Origin: Pleurobrachia bachei
Taxonomy: Eukaryota; Ctenophora; Tentaculata; Cydippida; Pleurobrachiidae
DNA: 22,223 nt
Direction of reading: 5' to 3'
Assembly: GCA_000695325.1 (NCBI GenBank)
Contig: AVPN01000628.1
Coordinates: 15,463-37,685 of the forward strand
Made by a program: the position numbers and the translations under genes. Shown piece by piece: positions 17,901 to 22,223 of the stretch. Under the pieces are notes generated by a model. The model was not told where the DNA came from, did no database searches, and saw only the letters and a program-made list of their open reading frames with translations. Every line of letters begins with the position of its first letter. The first letter of the stretch is position 1.

Positions 17901-20900
17901 GCTTTATAACTATTGGTTCCCAGAGAATCGTTTAATTTCCAAAAAACTTTTGGCTGATATTAATATTTTTGTTTATGGTCATTCTGTAGCACTAAACTCG
18001 ATCGCTAATGCGATAATTTATCTCGTTAGAATTCGGAAATTGCGGATGTTTATAGTGGAGAAGATGTCACTATTTTTCGTGAGAATTTCTCAGGGTTTAA
18101 TGTCCCATACTTACAGTACTGTGAGTGTGTAACAACTTTCAATTCGAACTGTGTAATTTATGTTTTACCCTGAAATGAGTTTTTATTGAATCTCGGTCCT
18201 GTCCACTGTTGATGTTCATAAAATTTCCTTCACCTAACCTAACTCCTGATATTTGTTTCCCAGGTTCCCATCCCAGTCCCTCCGACCCTAAGAAGTGCCC
18301 AACCAGTCCCTGAAAAGTTGTGGCTCATCCAGAAATATATGTCTGAACTTCAGTAAGTCAACAGTAGCTAGCAGCTACCAAATTCCATAAACAGTCCTTC
18401 CAAATTAGCAATCAATCCACTTGCGATAGAGTTGAATGACTGCTTTTATAGCAGTTGAGCATTCAATGCAATTATGTTTTCTGATTTTTTGCCAATCTCC
18501 TTCAGATACGATTACACAGGCCTGCAATTTTTCGAGATCCGAAAGAACAGGCCCCTGTGTAGACTGATGGATGTTGCAAAAACCATAATCAAAGAGTCGC
18601 TACCAATAAAGTGTTTAGAGGCGGTTATTCTGTCAATCTACCTGACTAGTGATCTGAGTGGTGTGAACCGCTTTCCTATCGCGTTTAGAAGCAAATTCGA
18701 AGGTGAAACCTACAAGTAAGTCACCTTCAATCCACACCCGATGGCCGATAGTAAGCAATGGCCAATGTCTGAGAGAATCTGTCAGGCATGAGACAGATTC
18801 TAGAGCTCCTTGTTAACCATTTAATTTAAAGTTTAAACAGCAACCACATCTTGAACTTCCAACCCCCTCAGACATATTGTGTTGGGTGTGTATTATAATG
18901 GTCGGTTTGGAGCACTGGGTCTCAGTAGACGAAACACACTGATGTACAAGGAGATGAGGTTCAAGACATTACTGGACCTACTGAATCATTACATCAGCTC
19001 TTATAGGGATTGTAAGTAGGAGCCGGCGATATCCCAATTTATTTTTTCGATTCGATATCGATATTTTTTTAGCCGATCAAAAATTTTCGATTCGATATCG
19101 ATTCGATTGTGCCCCTTCTGTGAGGGGATCGCCCTACGGGCGCGCGAACATGAGGGGTGCGACGTGCCCAAGCCAACAACGAACTGTGTAATTTATGATT
19201 TTACCCTGTTATGAGATGAGTTTTTATTGATTCCTGATCCTGTCAACTCTTGATTTTCCTTGATTGAATTAGATCTAATCATGATTAGGGAGGAAAATTA
19301 GAAAACTATTTGGCGAGGGCCGGATTCGAACCGACAATCTTGTTCCTTTATGTTCATTTTTGGATTAACATTTACTGCACCGGTTTTACTTAATTCCTGA
19401 TGTATTTGTTTCCCAGGTGCCCATTCCAGTTCCCCCGACTCTAAGAAGTGCCCAACCGGTCCCTGAAAAGTTGTGGCTCATCCAGAAATACATGTCTGAA
19501 CTTCAGTAAGTTTGCAATAGTTAGCAGCTACCAAATTCCATAAATTACAGGCCTGCCAAATAAGCAATCAATCCCATCACGATTGACTGATTGAGTCGGA
19601 TTACTGCTCTAGAATCGTGTCGTCTGATTTTGTAACAATCCCCTTTAGATACGATTACACAGGCCTGCAATTTTTCGAGATCCGAAAGAACAGGCCCCTG
19701 TGTAGACTGATGGATGTTGCGAAAACTATAATCAAGGAGTCACTACCAATAAAGTGTTTAGAGGCGGTTATTCTGTCTATCTACCTGACTAGTGATCTGA
19801 GTGGTGTGAACCGATTCCCAATCGCTTTTAGAAGCAAATTCGAGGGTGAAACCTACAAGTAAGTCAGCTAGGCTTCGATCTCGATTTTCTGAGAGATTCT
19901 AGAGCTCATTGTACACCATTTTAAACAGCAACCAAGTCTTGAAATGTCACCGCTACCCCCGTCAGACATATTGTGTTGGGTGTGTATTACAATGGTCGGT
20001 TTGGAGCACTGGGTCTCAGTAGACGAAACACACTGATGTATAAGGAGATGAGGTTCAAGACATTACTGGACCTACTGAACCATTACATCAGCTCTTATAG
20101 GGATTGTAAGTTAAATTCTTAATTAGTACAGGCCATCATATCGATCGCCAAGACTCAAACTCAATGACGCTGTTAGGACAGAACTTAGGCAGAGTTAGAT
20201 CTAGATCATGGTTCCAATGCACAACTGAACAGCCGACGCGGATTGCCAAACCGCTCTTTTCTGTTGAAAGTGCATTTCAGCACTCTGTGAATCAGAAACG
20301 TGTGCGCGTGCTCTGTAAACAAACTTCAAGCGCGCGCAGCATATTGACAACAACAATATGCTGACAAGCGACCCCGGTGTCTCCCAAGTCCGCCCTGTAC
20401 TGTGCCCCGACCTAATCAAAAGAGGCCTGTATTTCAGATACATAACCGTTTATTCTCAGGTTGTCATACAGTGGACAGGATAAAGCTGGGCTTGCCGGTG
20501 AGTCACGATAAACAAAGTATGGAGTCGATATTGTGGAAATATATGGTGATCAGACCAGGTCGGGTATCAAACAAGGAATTCAACCAACAATGTGACACAT
20601 TCTCACGACAACTACGGGGACAGGTTAGTAGACACATATAATAACAGACACCGATCTGAGAGAGTTTCAAGAGCAACAACATGCACTTGTACATAACAAG
20701 ACAATTCACATTTTCAATGCTAGGGTGTCCCTGGCAGCTCTCATCAGCATATCAACCCCCCCTTCAGACTGCCCACCAAATGAAGTACGCTAAACAGTGT
20801 AGAGATGCTGTGGGGGAGCAGAAACCAGCGGGGAACAGTGGAACTACATCAGATAGCTCGGATATCACTTACGGGTCAGGGACAAAGACAAAGACACTGA

Positions 20901-20914
20901 AAAACTCACGATAG
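11928..20914 (+). CDS. VASH: Vasohibin, tubulin tyrosine carboxypeptidase
   Basis: Exons: 1 11928-12086; 2a 18264-18352, 3a 18506-18715, 4a 18872-19011; 2b 19417-19505, 3b 19649-19858, 4b 19966-20105; 5 20460-20623; 6 probably 20768-20914 (TAG). With one 2-3-4 set the protein is 302 residues. Vasohibins, bound to SVBP, remove the C-terminal Tyr of alpha-tubulin. Seen: FPVHPELWNTMWARAEAVHP and the following GIRGNADLPQ in exon 1; QFFEIRKNRPL and LPIKCLEAVIL with catalytic Cys119; KHIVLGVYYNGRFGALGLSR with His154 and Ser171. The spacings (35 and 17) equal those of human VASH1 Cys169-His204-Ser221. Exon 5 carries KLGLPVSHD. The tail is Ser/Thr/Lys-rich and short compared with ~355-365 in human. 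An alternative acceptor at 20724 would give GVPGSSHQHI and stop at 20783. Intron 1 (6.2 kb) contains the GPCR genes on the same strand. AATAAA lies at 21056. Confidence 0.88.
12087..13224. other. Vasohibin intron 1, left part
   Basis: No gene supported. It shows a hairpin GGCGTG-gta-CACGCC near 12234-12248, a purine-rich run at about 12400-12450, and AT-rich sequence after 12500. Confidence 0.5.
14163..14344. repeat. Perfect 29-bp inverted repeat upstream of GPCR 1
   Basis: Arms 14163-14191 and 14316-14344 are exact complements (AACAATGAATAAAGTTTG…), 124 bp apart. The words ttttcacaact at about 14115 and 14343 lie outside, as a direct repeat. The block falls in the ~460-bp stretch absent from GPCR unit 2, so it may be, or lie in, an insertion. 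Confidence 0.8.
14635..15639 (+). CDS. Rhodopsin-like (class A) GPCR, intronless, intact
   Basis: 334 residues, seven hydrophobic helices. Seen: Asn33 in GTPLNTL (1.50), Asp60 in LLDLIT (2.50), Cys87 and Cys162 for the extracellular disulphide, Trp130 in ITWIVGG (4.50), Pro198 in FIVPIL (5.50), Pro245 in CINSP (6.50), and LNSIANAIIYLVRI for NPxxY in helix 7. The DRY site is SCTRA (Arg112 kept, no acidic residue before it). The short N-terminus has one NYT glycosylation site. The ligand cannot be told; the sequence resembles lineage-specific receptor families of non-bilaterian animals more than any named amine or peptide group (inference). It lies in vasohibin intron 1 on the same strand. ATG context is gtgtaagATGaac, and AATAAA lies 50 bp past the stop, so it is transcribed as its own unit. 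Confidence 0.85.
   Translation: MNYTTEDADLSSIHWLTHKTIFTLNFLLGTPLNTLCFMFFMWGDNDSNSRLIHRWITLLDLITCAATIFPTINSFHYTVFNNNPILCNAYGIFWNCAIRLAIFLIAVLSCTRALVTVDPFMNVRKGVITWIVGGYSLFQLIQATIPFWFGGTYDYDENIETCTWNVRIVIFKTYGKLNNYQVKWAVAVFILLVQFIVPILVILVSGIVSCVSLLRKPAISRDSVHRSAVVTVSLLTCACLCINSPVLFVVCGSLYRYWYPEDRLITNELLNDVNVFVYGHSLALNSIANAIIYLVRIRKLRMFVLKKISRFYRNVSQSLLSRFHTYSTVRNVNL
15661..15921. repeat. AT microsatellite between the GPCR units
   Basis: About 15786-15832 is a TATTAT/ATAATA run that can fold on itself, followed by CCCACC-rich sequence. No gene is seen. The stretch lies between the two GPCR duplication units. Confidence 0.6.
15689..15694 (+). terminator. Poly(A) signal of GPCR 1
   Basis: AATAAA in aagtAATAAAttt, 50 bases after the TAA at 15637-15639. 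Confidence 0.6.
16367..16427. repeat. Foldback, 23-bp arms, one mismatch
   Basis: Arms 16367-16389 and 16405-16427 (GTATCGGTATCGTAAACT… and its complement), loop 15 bp. It lies in GPCR unit 2. Confidence 0.85.
16547..16620. mobile_element. 74-bp MITE-like element with 10-bp target duplication
   Basis: Inverted ends TGATAACAAAATTACCTCTC (16548-16567) and the complement of TGATAACGCAATTACCCCTC (16601-16620) match at 17 of 20. AGTGTGACTA flanks the element on both sides (16537-16546 and 16621-16630). GPCR unit 1 at about 13762-13790 reads tttcccagactattacc…, with no element, so it is a likely paralogous empty site. Confidence 0.75.
17148..18132 (+). pseudogene. Second GPCR copy, one frameshift at the DRY site
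   Basis: It starts MNSTTEDADL at ATG 17148 and ends TAA 18130-18132. Compared with GPCR 1 it lacks 5 bases after gcggtattgag (about 17470), inside the codons for SCTRA; the frame is otherwise open for 200 codons beyond. It has a 6-base in-frame gain (LLVAVQF for LLVQF). Helices 1-2, 5, 6 and 7 match almost exactly, while extracellular loops differ: FHTGVFDSPILCN against FHYTVFNNNPILCN, and YSYFPSVETCTW against YDYDENIETCTW. It was probably functional until recently; a sequencing error would also look like this. Confidence 0.8.
18264..19011 (+). CDS. VASH: Vasohibin catalytic cassette a (exons 2a, 3a, 4a)
   Basis: Exon 2a (89 bases), 3a (210) and 4a (140) encode residues 54-199 with the whole Cys-His-Ser triad. 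Borders: CAG|GTT…CA|GTAAGT, CAG|ATAC…AA|GTAAGT, CAG|ACAT…T|GTAAGT. The set enters at phase 0 and leaves at phase 1. No exon 5 follows before cassette b, so it must splice over cassette b to exon 5 at 20460. Confidence 0.85.
19012..19416. other. Spacer between the vasohibin cassettes
   Basis: It contains a twofold cgattcgatatcgat motif (about 19048-19108), a GC-rich hairpin GCCCTACGGGC at about 19130, the copied GPCR 3' flank from 19183, and the tRNA-like piece at 19311. No exon is seen. Confidence 0.6.
19311..19345 (-). repeat. tRNA 3'-half-like fragment
   Basis: On the minus strand, GTCGGTTCGAATCCGGC forms a full T-arm (stem GTCGG/CCGGC, loop TTCGAAT, canonical B box), followed by CCTCGCCA as an acceptor strand. 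No matching GGCGAGG 5' strand or D-arm is found upstream, so it is not a whole tRNA gene. It could be a tRNA pseudogene piece or part of a tRNA-derived SINE. It falls in intron sequence. Confidence 0.45.
19417..20105 (+). CDS. VASH: Vasohibin catalytic cassette b (exons 2b, 3b, 4b)
   Basis: Exon lengths, phases and encoded protein are the same as cassette a. By eye there are 7 differences in exon 2, 10 in exon 3 and 3 in exon 4, all at third positions and all silent. It splices in phase to exon 5 and, if cassette a is skipped, to exon 1. Confidence 0.85.
20106..20459. other. Vasohibin intron 4
   Basis: 354 bp. Open frames exist on both strands but resemble no protein and have no splice support. 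It ends in TTTATTCTCAG|GT, a good acceptor for exon 5. Confidence 0.5.
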
Positions 20915-21242
20915 CTGATGTGTGTTTATACATACAGGGGACATATTGTTGTATTTATATTTGTGTACATGTGTATATATGGTTTTTCTAGTTATTGGGA
21001 GACTTTAAAATGGGTTTGTTTAAGATTGTGCTGAAAAGAATATCATGACTTGTAAAATAAAGAGCTGCAGAGACACACGCTCACTCAATCTGGGATCAAC
21101 CCACACAGTGTCCTACATTCATCAAACACAGAAAGTGGGCAGTAAATATATTGTTCATCGCTTTGCGAGTGGTTTAGTGGCTGTTGGAGGGGGTGGGGGA
21201 CCAACTTTCTCTAGCTCGGTTAGGAAAGGGGCAGTAGATTGT
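20915..21242. other. Convergent 3' region of vasohibin and TCERG1
   Basis: It holds AATAAA (plus, 21056-21061) for vasohibin, about 140 bp past its stop, and the copied end of the last TCERG1 exon at 21151-21226. Convergent 3'UTRs probably overlap. Confidence 0.55.
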
Positions 21243-21314
21243 TCATCGCTTTGCAAGAGGTTTGGTGGCTGTTGGAGGGGGTGGGGGACCAACTTTCTCT
21301 AGCTCGGTTAGGAA
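21151..21314 (-). repeat. 88-bp tandem duplication of the TCERG1 coding end
   Basis: 21151-21226 matches 21239-21314 at all but three positions (offset 88). The inner copy is the true end of the coding exon. The outer copy lies in the 3'UTR yet still encodes LTELEKVGPPPPPTATKPLA then KR and stop; its three changes are silent (Thr ACT/ACC, Pro CCA/CCT, Leu CTC/CTT). Confidence 0.9.
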
Positions 21315-22208
21315 CTCTTCTAGAATCCTGTCTCTGTCGTCTGGTAGGTCATCCAACACTAGACCTCTCTTATCATTCTGAAACAAGGAAATCAGGGGTT
21401 AGTGGGGCGATAAATGTTCAACTGTATCAATGTTGGGTGGGGTTAGAAGGGTGGGGTTAGAAGTACAGAGGTTTGTTGTGGTTCTCACCTTTAAAAACTG
21501 TTTTAATTCCCTCATGTGAGTGTCTCCCGTTGCACCACGGAGTGTCTCTTTGCTCCTGTATGTGATACATTTTGTCTCCCCGAGTAAAGTTCTAAAATCT
21601 GCCTTTGCTTGGGCGAGTTTGTCCGTAATATACCGGTCATACTCCGCTTCCCTCACCTGTGAATAGAGATAGAGTTGGTAATAACGGTGAATTTTAATAT
21701 GCTTCCATCAATGAAAGAATACAAGGAAGTGGCCAGAGGGGGGGGATCAAGCCCTAAAACAGTGAAGTCTATTGGCTGAAATCAGGGAACCGAATTTTTT
21801 TGGGTTTTGCAAAAAAATCGGTTCCCTGATTTGAAAATTTCAATCTGTTCTCACCTTGTCATCATCAGATAATTTAGAGAACCGAGAATCATGTTTGATC
21901 TTCCTCCTAACTTCCTTCCACGTAGATGTTAGCGTCACATGTTCACACTCATCTAACATCCTCACAAAGGCTCTCTTCCTCTTACTGGACAAACTCTCAA
22001 TGTGCTGGGTAAACAACTTCTCCTTCTGCTCCACATCTAGGAGTGATGTCATCTCCCATCTAGTATCATCCTTTAGTTGTTTCCGTGTTTTTCTCCATGA
22101 GGCATCAGGATCCCGCACCATGTCGTGTAGTAGAGCAGTGAAGTGCTGCTTGGCTTCCTCCTGAGCATGGGCTCCCCTCTCTCGCTCCCATTCCCTGCTT
22201 TGGTCAAC
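21243..22208 (-). CDS. TCERG1: TCERG1 (CA150) C-terminal FF-domain exons, 5'-partial
   Basis: Three exons on the minus strand: 22208-21855, 21656-21489 and 21377-21243 (TGA 21245-21243), all phase 0, giving the last 218 residues. TCERG1 is a nuclear protein with WW and FF domains that links RNA polymerase II elongation to splicing. Seen: HFTALLHDMVRDPDASWRKT and EKLFTQHIESLSSKRKRAF (penultimate FF), ITLTSTWKEVRR…, DRYITDKLAQAKADFRTLL, ETKCITYRSKE (last FF), then the typical VGPPPPPTA tail. Human TCERG1 has LTSTWKEVKK, AKADFRTLLKETKFITYRSK and RRGPPPPPTA at the same places. The upstream border is a C-rich tract ending GTTCAG just inside the window edge; earlier exons (WW and other FF domains) lie to the right. 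Confidence 0.92.
21779..21832. repeat. Foldback in a TCERG1 intron
   Basis: Perfect 15-bp arms AAATCAGGGAACCGA (21779-21793) and TCGGTTCCCTGATTT (21818-21832), extended by T7 against A7 inside. It lies in the intron 21657-21854; the intron is only 198 bp, so the hairpin takes over a quarter of it. Confidence 0.85.
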
Positions 22209-22223
22209 CTGAACGGGGGGGGG

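Larger units (their letters stand above)
15922..18143 (+). repeat. GPCR segmental duplication, unit 2
   Basis: This is the partner of 13225-15660. It carries the disrupted GPCR at 17148-18132. It differs from unit 1 by lacking the ~460-bp block before the ATG and by holding a small insertion at 16547-16620. Its 3' end, gaactgtgtaattt, was then copied again at 19183 with the vasohibin cassette. Confidence 0.75.
18143..20120 (+). repeat. Tandem duplication carrying vasohibin exons 2-4
   Basis: Unit 1 starts near 18143 (gaactgtgtaattt in the GPCR 3' flank) and unit 2 near 19183 with the same word. Exons differ at only silent positions. Introns have diverged by many indels, and the left intron of unit 2 has extra sequence. 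Confidence 0.9.

Noticed and set aside
19311-19335. Primer-binding site of a retroelement
   Set aside because: The match to a tRNA runs through the whole T-arm, longer than such sites, and no terminal repeats or coding parts are seen nearby.
19311-19345. Complete tRNA gene
   Set aside because: Only the T-arm and 3' acceptor strand are present; no D-arm, anticodon arm or matching 5' strand.
20724-20783. Vasohibin last exon starting at 20724
   Set aside because: Possible acceptor, but the one at 20767 has a better pyrimidine tract and gives a longer Ser/Lys-rich tail; kept only as an alternative.

Overview
This is animal nuclear DNA. It carries intron-split genes with GT..AG junctions for TFIIE-alpha, vasohibin, TCERG1, a DEG/ENaC channel, a mu-homology-domain protein and an LRR protein, plus intronless rhodopsin-like GPCRs. 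The GPCRs have a degenerate DRY site and an NS-x-x-N-x-x-IY motif in helix 7, and introns are mostly 80-250 bp. I infer a non-bilaterian animal (cnidarian first, placozoan or sponge possible), with moderate to low confidence. I see no bacterial operons, CRISPR arrays, rRNA genes or viral coding genes.

Layout, left to right. 484-1521 (+): four exons of a mu-homology-domain (adaptin medium-subunit-like) protein. 2062-2578 (+): a short TFIIE-alpha-like winged-helix gene. 3283-5148 (-): a DEG/ENaC channel whose frame is cut by a TAA just before the second membrane helix. 5706-5936: a 231-bp foldback element. 6284-11331 (-): an unrecognised gene with four copies of a ~55-60 residue beta-rich module and a His-Gly-Ser-Pro-rich linker; its frame is cut by one TAG. 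An LRR gene (8899-9675, +) lies inside its intron on the opposite strand. Exons 1 and 2 of the minus-strand gene, together with most of the LRR gene, are tandemly duplicated. 11928-20914 (+): a vasohibin (tubulin carboxypeptidase) gene. Its first intron holds an intact GPCR (14635-15639) and a frameshifted GPCR copy (17148-18132). Its catalytic exons 2-4 are present twice. 21243-22208 (-): the C-terminal FF-domain exons of TCERG1, convergent with vasohibin.

The main theme is tandem duplication that copies parts of genes. Three larger duplications involve (a) exons 1-2 of the unknown gene plus the nested LRR gene, (b) the GPCR unit and (c) vasohibin exons 2-4. Smaller ones fall on splice sites or coding ends (40 bp at 1025, 81 bp at 1215, 25 bp at 11784, 88 bp at 21151). 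In the vasohibin exons the copies differ at about 20 sites, all silent, while introns have drifted. In the LRR pair a 678-bp block is identical base for base and identity stops 7 bp after the stop codon, while the rest of the unit has drifted. In both multi-exon cases, including both copies in one mRNA would break the reading frame, so the arrangement reads as alternative cassettes.

No overall system is proven. The best candidates for something undescribed are the twin vasohibin catalytic cassettes, the alternative 5' ends wrapped around a nested LRR gene, and the four-module His-rich protein.
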